From NCBI GenBank assembly GCA_963704535.1, contig OY969916.1, positions 2,480,001 through 2,544,000 on the forward strand: a stretch of DNA of 64,000 nt, given 5' to 3'. Shown here piece after piece: positions 43,873 to 54,519 of the stretch. How positions within the stretch are numbered: the first letter of the stretch is position 1; each line of letters begins with the position of its first letter. Under the pieces are notes generated by a model that did not search any database, had not been told where the DNA came from, and was given only the letters and a program-made list of their open reading frames with translations. The stretch is from G963704535 sp963704535. Lineage in GTDB: Bacteria > Chloroflexota > Chloroflexia > Chloroflexales > Roseiflexaceae. The translations under genes and the position numbers were made by a program.

Positions 43873-46288
43873 GCAACGCTGGCAGTTGAAGTGGTATCAG
43901 ACCCGCATCTATGAGACGGACCTGCGAGGCGCCGCGCGCCCCTACTACAACCTGATGATGTTCCCGTATCCCTCGGCGGAGGGCTTGCACGTGGGCAATC
44001 TATTCGCGTTTGTGGGCGCCGATATCCACGGGCGGTTCATGGCGATGAACGGCTATGACGTGTTCGAGCCGATCGGCTTCGATGCGTTCGGCATTCACAG
44101 CGAGAACTACGCGATCAAGCAGGGCATCCACCCCAAAATCCTGACGGCGCGCAATGTCGAGCGCTTCCGCGAGACACAACTGAAAGCCAGCGGCAACCGC
44201 TACGACTGGTCGCACGAGGTGGCCACGACCGACCCACGTTACTACCGCTGGACGCAGTGGATCTTCGTGCAATTGTTCAAGGCCGGTCTGGCGGTACGCA
44301 AAAAGGCGGCCGTCAACTGGTGCCCCAGCTGCAAAACCGTGCTGGCCGATGAACAGGTGATCGGCGGCCTGTGCGAGCGCTGCGATACCCCGGTTGAGCA
44401 GCGCGATCTGGAGCAGTGGTTCTTCAAAATCACCAACTACGCGCAGCCGCTGCTGGATCACCTGGCGACCCTGGACTGGTCGGAGGTGGTCAAGACCGCC
44501 CAGCGCAACTGGATCGGCCGCTCCGAGGGGCTGCGCTTCCGCTTGCCGGTCGAGGGCCGGCCCGACATCGACATTCCGGTGTTCACCACCCGCCCCGATA
44601 CGATCTTCGGGATGACCTATGTCGTGCTGGCGCCGGAGCATCCGCTGGTCGAGCAACTGACCACTGCCGACCACAAAGCGGCGGTCGATGCGTACCGCGA
44701 GCAGGCGCGGCGCGCGTCCGAACTGGAGCGGCTGTCGGGGTCGCGCGGCAAAAGCGGCGAGTTTACCGGCGCGTACGCAGTCAACCCGATCAACGGGGAG
44801 CGCGTGCCAGTCTGGGTGGCCGACTACGTGCTGATGGGCTATGGCACCGGCGCGATCATGGCCGTCCCGGCCCATGACGAGCGGGACTTCGCGTTCGCCC
44901 AGGCATTTGGCTTGCCGATACGAACGGTGATTGTGCCGCACCGCCAGGAAGCCGATAGCGCAGCGGCACAGGCAAGCGCCTACACGGAAAGCGGGGTGCT
45001 GGTTGATTCCGGTGCGTATAGCGGGGCCGCTTCGGAGGTTGCCGCTCAACGAATCATCGAGTGGTTCGAGGCGCACAGCCAAGGCGAGCGAACGGTGCAG
45101 TACCGGCTGCGCGATTGGTTGATCTCCCGGCAGCGCTATTGGGGTCCACCGATCCCGATCGTCTACTGCGACTCCTGCGGCACGCTGCCGGTGCCGGAAG
45201 ATCAGTTACCTGTACTGCTGCCGGACGTGGAGGACTGGAAGCCCACCGGCACCGGCTCCTCGCCGCTGGCCGCCATTCCGTCATTCATCAACACAACCTG
45301 CCCGACCTGTGGCGGCCCGGCACGGCGCGAGACCGACGTTTCCGACAACTTTCTGGACAGCGCGTGGTACTTCCTGCGCTACCCCTCCACCCAGTTCGAC
45401 GACCGACCGTTCGACGCCGACATGACTGCCAGGTGGGTGCCGGTTGATATGTACATCGGCGGCCGCGAGCACTCGGTCCTGCACTTGCTGTACAGCCGCT
45501 TCATCACCATGGCGCTGCACGACCTGGGGCACCTGGCGTTTGATGAGCCATTCACGCGGTTTCGGGCGCACGGCACGATCACCAAAGACGGCACCAAGAT
45601 GAGCAAATCGCGCGGGAATGTCGTCAACCCTGATAAGTACATCGACGCTTGGGGCGCAGACGCATTCCGCATGTACCTAATGTTCCTGGGGCCGTACGAG
45701 CAGGGCGGCGACTTCAGCGACCGGGGCATCTCCGGCGTGCGGCGCTTCCTGAACCGGGTGTGGAACCTGGTCGCGAGACAGGCCGGCCGGCTGAACAGCG
45801 CGCCGCCGCCGGTCGAGTATCGCCGGGCGCTGCACCAGGCCATCGCCGCAGTGACCGAGGACATCGGGGAGCTGCGCTATAACACGGCGGTCGCCGCGCT
45901 GATGGAATATTTCAACACCATCCACAAGCGCGAGCGGCTGCACGCGGAGGAGGCCGAGAGCTTGCTGCTACTGCTGGCTCCGCTGGCGCCGCATATCACC
46001 GAGGAGCTGTGGGGGCGGATCGGGAAGCCCTACTCGATCCACCGGCAGGCGTGGCCGGTGGTGGATGCGGCGGTGCTGGTGCGCGAGACGGAGGTGATCG
46101 CCGTCCAAGTCAATGGCCGCACACGGGCAACGATCGAGCTGCCGACCGGCGCCGGGCAGGATGAGGCGGTGGAGACGGCTCGTCGGGAAGAGACGATCCA
46201 ACGCTACCTGAATGGGTCGGCGATTGGGCGGGTGGTGTATGTGCCGGGGCGGATTATCAATTTGATCGTGGGCGACCGGGCCGGTTAG
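43841..46288 (+). CDS. leuS: Leucyl-tRNA synthetase
   Basis: The 815-residue class I synthetase charges tRNA-Leu. The HIGH-type motif appears as PSAEGLHVGN near residue 47, and KMSKSRGN near residue 586. The connective editing domain is present, with TTRPDTIFGMTYVVLAPEH and GTGAIMAVPAHDERD. A zinc-type CPSC...CERC segment is seen near residues 162-183. The start ATG 43841 follows CCAGGGAGC. Upstream are an extended -10 promoter, a Leu-codon leader and a terminator, implying control by leucine supply. The stop codon forms part of the terminal repeat of a downstream MITE-like element. Confidence 0.97.
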   Translation: MSEKYDPQAIEQRWQLKWYQTRIYETDLRGAARPYYNLMMFPYPSAEGLHVGNLFAFVGADIHGRFMAMNGYDVFEPIGFDAFGIHSENYAIKQGIHPKILTARNVERFRETQLKASGNRYDWSHEVATTDPRYYRWTQWIFVQLFKAGLAVRKKAAVNWCPSCKTVLADEQVIGGLCERCDTPVEQRDLEQWFFKITNYAQPLLDHLATLDWSEVVKTAQRNWIGRSEGLRFRLPVEGRPDIDIPVFTTRPDTIFGMTYVVLAPEHPLVEQLTTADHKAAVDAYREQARRASELERLSGSRGKSGEFTGAYAVNPINGERVPVWVADYVLMGYGTGAIMAVPAHDERDFAFAQAFGLPIRTVIVPHRQEADSAAAQASAYTESGVLVDSGAYSGAASEVAAQRIIEWFEAHSQGERTVQYRLRDWLISRQRYWGPPIPIVYCDSCGTLPVPEDQLPVLLPDVEDWKPTGTGSSPLAAIPSFINTTCPTCGGPARRETDVSDNFLDSAWYFLRYPSTQFDDRPFDADMTARWVPVDMYIGGREHSVLHLLYSRFITMALHDLGHLAFDEPFTRFRAHGTITKDGTKMSKSRGNVVNPDKYIDAWGADAFRMYLMFLGPYEQGGDFSDRGISGVRRFLNRVWNLVARQAGRLNSAPPPVEYRRALHQAIAAVTEDIGELRYNTAVAALMEYFNTIHKRERLHAEEAESLLLLLAPLAPHITEELWGRIGKPYSIHRQAWPVVDAAVLVRETEVIAVQVNGRTRATIELPTGAGQDEAVETARREETIQRYLNGSAIGRVVYVPGRIINLIVGDRAG

Positions 46289-46450
46289 TACAGCTTCGCG
46301 TAAGATCGGTCCCGGTTTATCACCACGAAGACGCGAAGACACGAAGATCACGAAGGCTATACAGCCACATATATCAACCCTCTTCGCGGTCTTCGTATCT
46401 TCGTGATCTTCGCGGTAAAACTGCTGGTTTATATACGCCGAACTGTACTA
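46286..46450. mobile_element. MITE-like element with TAGTACAG ends
   Basis: The ends are inverted: TAGTACAGCTTCG at 46286 and CGAACTGTACTA ending at 46450. The interior is built from GAAGACGC/ACGAAGAT-type units running one way and their complement the other, able to fold into a long hairpin. There is no coding capacity. The left tip includes the leuS stop codon. Confidence 0.6.
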
Positions 46451-46488
46451 GACAATGGCGTAACTTCAACGAATTCAGCGGATGAAAA

Positions 46489-46525
46489 CAGATAGAACGG
46501 AGGCGCACACCTCCGTTCTATCCTA
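46489..46525 (-). terminator. Hairpin terminator for the small secreted-peptide gene
   Basis: GATAGAACGGAG and its exact complement CTCCGTTCTATC flank a short loop. Read on the minus strand, the stem is followed by TGTTTTC. It lies about 40 bases after the stop of the minus-strand small gene. Confidence 0.6.
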
Positions 46526-46561
46526 TCCGTTCAACATCTACCACTTGCCGCGTGCCCAGCG

Positions 46562-46732
46562 CTACAGGTCCTCGTCGCACATACTCTCGAACCCCTCCGG
46601 CCCATGCTCGACAGAAGTGGAGAATGTGCTCCCTCCGCCGGTGTTGGCGGCTTGTGCCGTGGGTGCCGCGCTGGCCTGGCTCAGGGCGATGACGACCATG
46701 GACATGAGTAGCAGCATGATGAAGCGCTTCAT
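46562..46732 (-). CDS. Small secreted peptide, unknown function
   Basis: Starting at the ATG at 46732 (GGAAAGG upstream), the frame encodes 56 residues. It has a clear signal peptide (MKRFIMLLLMSMVVIALSQ, cleavage likely after the ASA/AQA alanines), followed by a short acidic mature part ending in MCDEDL. A longer in-frame start exists upstream but lacks a ribosome site and would bury the signal peptide. No family is recognised. The single cysteine sits five residues from the C-terminus. Confidence 0.6.
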   Translation of the reverse strand: MKRFIMLLLMSMVVIALSQASAAPTAQAANTGGGSTFSTSVEHGPEGFESMCDEDL

Positions 46733-46956
46733 GGGATGGCCTTTCCGCACTAGATGGTGCGTGTCGTTTGTAACTGGAAGATAGATTGAGTATACACCCA
46801 CGGTCAAGTGATGCAAACACCACGTTTGTCGGGTGTCCGTCAGGTTCTTGCGCGACCACCTGATGGCTCCCGCGAGCCGTCAGGTCGTCCCTGAGCGCCG
46901 CCGGCTCGTCCATAGAACGCGCCATGCTCTCCATGAGCGCCGCGGGCCTCAGTGTA

Positions 46957-47208
46957 GAGATGTTCACACTCTTCCCAGAAATTGCTGGTATATCTGTAGA
47001 CATCGCTGGGATGTGTGTGGAGATGCTCACACTCTTCCCAGAAATTGCTGGTATGTCTGTGGACATCGCTGGGATGTGTGTGGAGATGCTCACACTCTTC
47101 CCAGAAATTGCTGGTATGTCTGTGGACATCGCTGGGATGTGTGTGGAGATGCTCACACTCTTCCTAGAAATTGCTGGTATGTCTGTGGACATCGCTGGGA
47201 TGTGTGTG
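46957..47208. repeat. Minisatellite, four 63-bp tandem units
   Basis: Four units of exactly 63 bases, nearly identical (differences at a few bases in units 1 and 4). Each contains CCCAG...CTGGG arms around a TGTC...GACA palindrome. Because 63 is divisible by three, frames stay open on both strands (21-residue repeats such as VEMLTLFPEIAGMSVDIAGM on the + strand). I cannot tell whether it is translated. The remaining sequence between 46733 and 47256 shows nothing else recognisable. Confidence 0.8.
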
Positions 47209-47256
47209 GAGAGCCGCAAGAGTATCCGTGGGCACCGCTCGATAGGGGCGAAAGCC

Positions 47257-49341
<2,085 letters not shown>

Positions 49342-49351
49342 GATCTGCTCC

Positions 49352-49393
49352 TAAAAGTAAAAGGCCGTGGTGCAGTCGCCTGCGCCCACGGCC
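49352..49393 (-). terminator. Attenuator-like terminator before ABC-F gene
   Basis: On the minus strand, GGCCGTGG and CCACGGCC (49363-49370 with 49386-49393) form an 8-base stem, followed by TTTTACTTTT and then directly by the ABC-F ribosome site. A terminator placed between promoter and start codon points to conditional read-through. Confidence 0.6.
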
Positions 49394-49399
49394 GAAGTG

Positions 49400-49444
49400 T
49401 CACATATTATCTCGTTTACACAACCGTCTGGAAAAAGGGCGCAT
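49400..49444 (-). CDS. Putative leader peptide of ABC-F gene
   Basis: A 14-codon frame MRPFSRRLCKRDNM with AGGA five bases upstream ends seven bases before the terminator stem. Short basic leaders in front of a terminator are known upstream of antibiotic-resistance ABC-F and methyltransferase genes, where drug-stalled ribosomes trigger read-through. Here this is an inference from layout only. Confidence 0.4.
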   Translation of the reverse strand: MRPFSRRLCKRDNM

Positions 49445-49613
49445 GTATCCTGTGTTTAGCTAGCCAAGCCCGACTGCAAGAATGGCAAACCCACAGAACA
49501 CGGCGTAAACCTCCAGTACGATCTTCCTGATCAACCCAACTCGACCGGGCACAGGATACCACGCCGCGCCGGGGCTGTCAATCAGCCGAAAGTTGGAACG
49601 TTGGGGCCGCAGA
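49445..49613 (-). other. Gap with possible tiny membrane peptide
   Basis: A minus-strand frame ending at 49460 encodes a hydrophobic tail (VGLIRKIVLEVYAVFCGFAI...), possibly from a GTG near 49542, about 30 residues with one membrane span. There is no ribosome site. Nothing else is seen. Confidence 0.2.
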
Positions 49614-50045
49614 TCAGTGCAGCCACAGGCTCTGCGGGATACCGAACTGCTGGTAGGTCGCGACGCTGAACGAGCTACCGATGGTGAGCACACGCCAGGC
49701 GCCCTGCTCGCGCTTGAGGAACACACGCGTCGCGCTGCCGTCTGTCTGCTCATCCACGATCAGCCGCGCGCGGGCGTAATCGCCAGCCATGATCTCGGCC
49801 TGGACGGCCACGAGCTTGTCGTCGAGGTAGCCCTGCACGTAGTTCTCTGTGGCCCGCGCGATGGCCTGACGATCGCTTTCTGCGATGTCGGTGGTCGCAG
49901 CAGCTTCCCCGGCGGGCGTCGCTGCGGCGGCCGGCTCGCCCAACCCTACGCCGCAGGCCACCAGAAACACGGTGGCGATCAGGCACGCCCAGATCCCGGG
50001 TTTAGGCAGGGCATGGCCGTAGAGGTCGATACGTAACTTGGACAT
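49614..50045 (-). CDS. Putative lipoprotein, unknown function
   Basis: Start chosen at the ATG at 50045 (GAGGA five bases upstream), giving 143 residues (MSKLRIDLYGHALPKPG...). A hydrophobic stretch leads to LVAC, a lipobox, so the mature protein should be lipidated on Cys31 and anchored to the outer face of the membrane. The remainder (YVQGYLDDKLVAVQAEIMAGDYARARLIVDEQ... GAWRVLTIGSSF) looks like a small NTF2/SnoaL-like fold, but this is uncertain. No operon partner is obvious. Confidence 0.65.
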   Translation of the reverse strand: MSKLRIDLYGHALPKPGIWACLIATVFLVACGVGLGEPAAAATPAGEAAATTDIAESDRQAIARATENYVQGYLDDKLVAVQAEIMAGDYARARLIVDEQTDGSATRVFLKREQGAWRVLTIGSSFSVATYQQFGIPQSLWLH

Positions 50046-50091
50046 ACTGTTCCTCGTACGACGCCAGAGGGTATTAGTACAATACCATACA

Positions 50092-50702
50092 TTAACACGA
50101 GTTACGCGGTGGCGCCTGCAAGGCCGCCATTGCCTGCGGCAGCTCGGTGTAGGACGAGTTGAGGATGTAGAACAGGTTGTCGGTATCGCCCTCGGTGTTG
50201 GCGGCGATCGAGACATCGCCCTGGCACCCGGCGATCGGCAGATCGTCGTGCTTGTGCTCGTCGTGGCCCAGCGCCGGCAGCGTCGCCAGGCTGGCGCAGG
50301 CGATGTCGGTGGGCGTGCTGCCGTCCTCGGTATCGGTGGCGCCGACCGTGAAGTGGACATCCTCGCCCCACTCGAACAGCCCGCCCTCCGGCGGATCGCT
50401 GATCGTCACGACCGGCCGGTTGTTGCCGGTCGATTTGGTGACGGTGAGCCGGGCGGTGTAGTTGCCCGCCGCCGAGTAAGAGAAGCTTGGATTCGACACA
50501 GTCGAGTCGACCGAGCCATTCTCGATCGGGTTGGAGAACACGGTGCCGGGCAGAAAGTCCTCGATCAGCCCGACACCGCCGGCGCCGTCGAGCTGCACCG
50601 ATTTGATCCAGTTGCGCTGGAAGTCCATAATAAAGACCCGGTCGTCGTAGTAGGCCGGGAACTTGCGGCTGGAGCCGAGCGCCGAGTCGTATACGTATTG
50701 TC
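50092..50702 (-). pseudogene. C-terminal fragment of a PKD-domain sugar-dehydrogenase-like protein
   Basis: The frame reads YDSALGSSRKFPAYYDDRVF... then a PKD-type segment (VSNPSFSYSAAGNYTARLTVT) and an Ig-like part, ending at 50092. The first residues match the end of the catalytic part of PQQ/sorbosone-dehydrogenase-like secreted proteins, but the rest of that domain is missing. Sequence homology stops near 50702, where GTGAAAC-type repeats begin. There is no start codon with a ribosome site. It is best seen as a truncated remnant. Confidence 0.55.
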
Positions 50703-50729
50703 AAAGTGTGTTCATCCCAAAGCGCGCGT

Positions 50730-50911
50730 GAAACGTAAAACATGAAACGTGAAAGGCCCTCACCCATCACCCTTCAACTCCGCTCAGGGCAGGCGTTTCA
50801 CGTTTCACGCCGGGACGCTTTACCTGTTCCGATTCCCTTTTCCTGAAGCACGAAACGTGATGCGTGCTACGTGAACTCAACCAGTAGTTCACGTAGCACG
50901 CATCACGTTTC
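50730..50911. repeat. GTGAAAC heptamer-like repeats and 26-bp inverted repeat
   Basis: Near 50730-50800 there are degenerate seven-base units (GTGAAAC, GTAAAAC, ATGAAAC). At 50852-50877 and 50886-50911 two perfect 26-base arms flank an eight-base loop. No coding capacity. The hairpin could end transcription of the PspC gene, but it lacks a good T run. Confidence 0.7.
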
Positions 50912-50946
50912 ATAGTGACACGGATACTTTATGTTGCGAGAAATCC

Positions 50947-51237
50947 TTACGACGTGAATATATTGCGCACGCGCTGGACCATGTCCTCGGCCACCGACTG
51001 CATCTCGCCGACGTTTTCGCGGACCTGGGCGCGCGAGTCGGCCGCGTGGCTATCCTCGATCGGCACCAGCAGCCACATCAGCATGTAGAGCATCAGCCCG
51101 ATCCCATTCATCAAGCCAAGGATCACAAACCCAAGCCGGATCAGCAGCGGGTCAATATCAAAGTATCTCGCCAGACCGCCGGCCACACCACCGACCAACC
51201 GCTCCGTACGGCTGCGAAAGAGACGTTTGCCTTGCAT
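50947..51237 (-). CDS. PspC-domain membrane protein
   Basis: The 96-residue protein has the PspC signature (KRLFRSRTERLVGGVAGGLARYFDIDPLLIRLGFVI) followed by a membrane span (LGLMNGIGLMLYMLMWLLVP) and a polar tail. In the envelope stress system PspC is an inner-membrane sensor. Stand-alone PspC-domain proteins are common and usually uncharacterised. The ATG at 51237 lies 11 bases after GATGAGGTG. No other Psp gene is adjacent. Confidence 0.85.
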   Translation of the reverse strand: MQGKRLFRSRTERLVGGVAGGLARYFDIDPLLIRLGFVILGLMNGIGLMLYMLMWLLVPIEDSHAADSRAQVRENVGEMQSVAEDMVQRVRNIFTS

Positions 51238-51337
51238 CGCTTCACCTCATCAACGCGGGAGCGACGCTCGCCCCCGGCATATTGCTGTTTGTCTGGCGGT
51301 ATGACGAGGCGCGCGGGCCGATTGTTGCAGGGCGCGG

Positions 51338-52072
51338 CTACGGCGCCAGGTATCCCTGTCCTTGCACAACCACATTGGCGTAGATCAACGCCGTTTCAAA
51401 TGTGCTAACCTTGTAGAACGACGTCGCGCCGGGAGCGAGCGTCGTCTGGGCTGGGAAATCGAAATCGGCGTCGACGACGTTCCCGGCTCGGTCGTAGAAT
51501 GTCACCGCCACCTCGATCCCGCGCAGCTCGTGGATCTGGTCATTGCGCACCTCGCCAAACACCTCCATCCCGGCATGGTCGCGCACCTGCTGCAAGCGCA
51601 CGGTGATCGGCTGGTAGTTCAGGCTCTCGTTGAGGGCCGAGCCAAGCATCAGCTCATAGCGCGCGATCGTCGCCGGAGCGTCGCCGATGATCAGCCTGAA
51701 CGGGTTGGCCTGGCCCGGCGCGGTTTTGGTCAGAAACGTAAACGTATCGTCGGTGGCGACGAGCTGATCATTGGCATCATAAAACTTGCCGACCACCTGC
51801 ACAAAGTACTTCGGCGACGCAGTGCCGTTGAACACCTCGCCGGCAACGTAGTAGCTGGTGCCCTTGAACAGGCCGCGCGAACTTTTAATGTGTAGGGTGG
51901 CCGGCAGTTCGGTCGGCGTCGGGTGAGCCGTCGGGACGACATGTTGCTCTACCATCGGTAGGTAGATACAGGTTTGGGCGCCACAATCGGAGCCGGCCTG
52001 AGCCCAGGCGTTTGCCAGGCTCAACCAGACCAGCGTGAGTGCGACGGCGATGGCGGCGTTCCGATGGCGCAT
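51338..52072 (-). CDS. Secreted FxLYD-like protein, unknown function
   Basis: The 244-residue protein has a signal peptide (MRHRNAAIAVALTLVWLSLANAWAQA). It contains two similar beta-rich repeats resembling FxLYD domains: GEVFNGTASPKYFVQVVGKFYDANDQLV and GEVRNDQIHELRGIEVAVTFYDRAGNVV. Such domains are extracellular and of unknown function. The TCIYLPMV motif after the signal peptide is frequent in Chloroflexota secreted proteins (my recollection, not verified). Confidence 0.7.
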   Translation of the reverse strand: MRHRNAAIAVALTLVWLSLANAWAQAGSDCGAQTCIYLPMVEQHVVPTAHPTPTELPATLHIKSSRGLFKGTSYYVAGEVFNGTASPKYFVQVVGKFYDANDQLVATDDTFTFLTKTAPGQANPFRLIIGDAPATIARYELMLGSALNESLNYQPITVRLQQVRDHAGMEVFGEVRNDQIHELRGIEVAVTFYDRAGNVVDADFDFPAQTTLAPGATSFYKVSTFETALIYANVVVQGQGYLAP

Positions 52073-52094
52073 CAGATTACCTGTAGCTCAACCT

Positions 52095-53297
52095 TTATGG
52101 CTCGGTGGCGGGCTGGCCCCGCAGGCCGCGGAAGATATCGCCGATCTGCGTCCGATTGCGGAAGATAAAGAAGGCCGCCAGCGCCAGGTAGATGATCGTC
52201 ACCGCGCCCTGGGTCTGCGGGAAGATAAACTGGATCAGGAACAGCCCGACCAACATCCCGGCCTCAAGCAGCGACAGATGCAGTCCAAGCAGCACGGAGA
52301 CGGCGAAGGCCGATTGGGCCGAGGTCAGCAGCAGGTCATCACGCTGGATCTGGTCGAGCACCAGCGGCCGCGGCACCGGCTGGCCCAGGGTATAGGTGGC
52401 GAGGTTGAACACGAGCGGGATCGTGCCCACCAGCAGCGTCCACTGGTTGACCTTGGAGGAGACCAGCGCGCCCAAGCTGGCCGCGCCCAGCAACCGCCAG
52501 GCGAACAGCGAGGTGATGATAAACTCGGGCGCCTCCGAGGCGAGCGGGGCCAGCCACTGAACCAGCGAACGCCGGTCGAGCCCCAGGTCCTCGCCGGCGT
52601 GGATCAGCGCCTCGGCGAACGGCTCGGCCACCAGGTAGATCACCAGGCCGGCGACCAGCAAGAACACCAGGGTGATCAGCCGCCGCGGCGTATCCGGCAG
52701 CTCGCCGATGACGCGCGCCGGCCCGATCAGCTCCGGCTCGACATGGCTGCCCTTGGAGACGCGCCAAGCGTATAGCCCAAAGATCGTCACCAGCACCACC
52801 AGGTCGATCAGGTCAAGCGTGCCCTTGAATGGAATCCAGAACGAGTAGATCGTGGCCAGCCCCAGGAACGCGACCTCGATGCCCTGCTCCGGGTCGATCG
52901 TCACGCCGGAGGCCGGCTGGCCAACTCGGCGGGCGCGCAGACAGTAGATCAGCACCACCAGCGGCCAGCCGAACCCGATCAGCAGCCGGTTGGCGCCGGT
53001 CATATTGACCAGCGCCAGCGGGGCGTAGGATGGGTCGCCGGCCGCGCGCCAGGCCAGGTACATATCGACCGCGTACTCCGGCAGGACCGCGATCAGCGCC
53101 AGGATCGACAGCGCCAGCGAGCGCGGGATATCGTGCTGGGCGACCTCGGCGCCCCACGAGAGCAGGAACGCCGCGCCGACGACGGCCAGCCCAAAGATCA
53201 GCGACTCGACCAGCGGGTCCATGTGGATACCCAAGAGTTTAAGGATCACCCCCGGCAGTGTCAACAGGAACGCGCCGATTATCAAGAGAATCTGCAT
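52095..53297 (-). CDS. Ca2+/cation antiporter family membrane protein
   Basis: The 400-residue multi-span protein (about ten hydrophobic segments) has two inverted alpha-repeat motifs typical of the CaCA superfamily: ALSILALIAVLPEYAVDMYLAW in the first half and PLASEAPEFIITSLFAWR in the second. These acidic-proline motifs line the ion path. It probably exchanges Ca2+ (or another cation) for Na+ or H+ at the cytoplasmic membrane. The ATG at 53297 is the natural start. There is no regulatory clue. Confidence 0.8.
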   Translation of the reverse strand: MQILLIIGAFLLTLPGVILKLLGIHMDPLVESLIFGLAVVGAAFLLSWGAEVAQHDIPRSLALSILALIAVLPEYAVDMYLAWRAAGDPSYAPLALVNMTGANRLLIGFGWPLVVLIYCLRARRVGQPASGVTIDPEQGIEVAFLGLATIYSFWIPFKGTLDLIDLVVLVTIFGLYAWRVSKGSHVEPELIGPARVIGELPDTPRRLITLVFLLVAGLVIYLVAEPFAEALIHAGEDLGLDRRSLVQWLAPLASEAPEFIITSLFAWRLLGAASLGALVSSKVNQWTLLVGTIPLVFNLATYTLGQPVPRPLVLDQIQRDDLLLTSAQSAFAVSVLLGLHLSLLEAGMLVGLFLIQFIFPQTQGAVTIIYLALAAFFIFRNRTQIGDIFRGLRGQPATEP

Positions 53298-53330
53298 GGT
53301 GCTCTACTTTCTACCCCACAAACGATTTCG

Positions 53331-53570
53331 GCCTTCGGCAGCCCTTCGACAGGCTCAGGAGCCGTGGTACTTTTCTTCCTCTTATCGTCGATTTTTGCCG
53401 GGCAAAAATCGACGATAAAAAAGAGGTGCAGTACCTCGCTGCCGAACTTCCTGAGCTTGTCGAAGGGCAGGCACAGCAGCATTGCGAACGCCACTGCGTA
53501 ACCCTGCCTATAAGAGAAGCCCGCTTTCTTCCACCGACCCGAGGTCGAAAGCGGGCTTCTCGACAAACAT
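53331..53570. repeat. Compound palindromes between antiporter and TerC genes
   Basis: A perfect 18-base arm palindrome with a one-base centre lies at 53382-53418. It is enclosed by partly complementary flanks containing CCCTTCGACAGGCTCAGGA (near 53343) and TCCTGAGCTTGTCGAAGGG (near 53449). A second hairpin, GAAGCCCGCTTT with its complement, lies at 53517-53560. The outer CTTCGAC...CTCAG cores are relatives of the PVLSEVEG-coding inserts found in the synthetases. There is no gene. Confidence 0.7.
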
Positions 53571-53592
53571 ATGATTAGTCCTGCCGCCTGAT

Positions 53593-54459
53593 TTAATCGG
53601 AGCTTAACTGTTTCGAGGAGCGATTCAGAGCATGCAATGGTAGCATAAACACCCCCTTGACCACCGAGATCACAGCCCCAAGCGCGGCGAAGATCGCCAG
53701 AAACGGCTGGAAGACGACCCGAACCGGCGCCAGCCAGCTCACCCGCGCGAACACAACCGTCAGCACCAGCAGGCCGACCGAGATCGCGAACTGGAGCAGC
53801 TCGGGGAAGTGCAGATTCAGCAGATCTTTCAGCAGCAGCTCGCTGCCGATAGCCAGCAGCAGCAGGTAGGCCCCATGTTCCAGGGCCGGCTCCCACAGGA
53901 TCATCCGCGAAAAGAGCGTCGCGGCGAAACGCATAATCACGATGCCGATCGACACGCCCAGCAGCACGACCCAGAAACGATCCGAGAGGGCGACGGCGGC
54001 GATGACGTTGTCGACGCTGAAGGCCAGGTCGACCAGCTCGACGGCCAGCACGACCGACCAGAAGCTGCCTTTCGGGGCCAGCCGGCTGGAAGCCTCGTCA
54101 CCTTCTGCCTCGCGTTGCTGGTGGTACAGACGACCGAAATGCTCAACGCCCAGGTAGATCAGATAGGCCGCCCCCAGCACGCGAAGCCAGGGTACCTCAA
54201 TGATGACGGTAGCCAGCAACAGCATGGCGGCACGGCCAATGTAGGCGCCAAGCAGGCCGACTTTCAGGGCCGCCTGGCGTTGCGGTCCGAGCACCCGCTC
54301 CGACCACTGGCTAAGGAACTGGAGCCGCTGTGGCCAGGGGATCGGCTTGTCGTCCGGCAGGTGCGCGACCATCGCGCCCAGCACGGCCGCATTATCGATC
54401 GAGAGGATTCCTTCGAGGAAGATCAGTTAAATCACAATGAATAAAATTGAGAAGTCCAT
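53593..54459 (-). pseudogene. TerC/Alx-type membrane protein with in-frame stop at codon 11
   Basis: From ATG 54459 the frame reads MDFSILFIVI, then TAA (54427-54429), then LIFLEGILSIDNAAVLGAMVAH and the rest of a TerC-family protein: 288 codons with several membrane spans and SVDNVIAAVAL in the second repeat. The stop precedes the conserved EGxLSxDNA motif, so a later restart would lose a probable metal-binding segment. TerC/Alx proteins move or protect against Mn2+ and related metals. The gene may be inactivated or the stop may be a sequence error. A decayed IS605-type element sits about 60 bases upstream, removing any longer leader. Confidence 0.7.
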
Positions 54460-54519
54460 GGCTATCTCGCCTCACTGCTTAGTAGGGTTTATTACGCAGT
54501 ATCTGTTCCACCGGATCTT

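Noticed and set aside
46957..47208. CRISPR array
   Set aside because: Units are directly adjacent with no unique spacers, and no cas genes are present.
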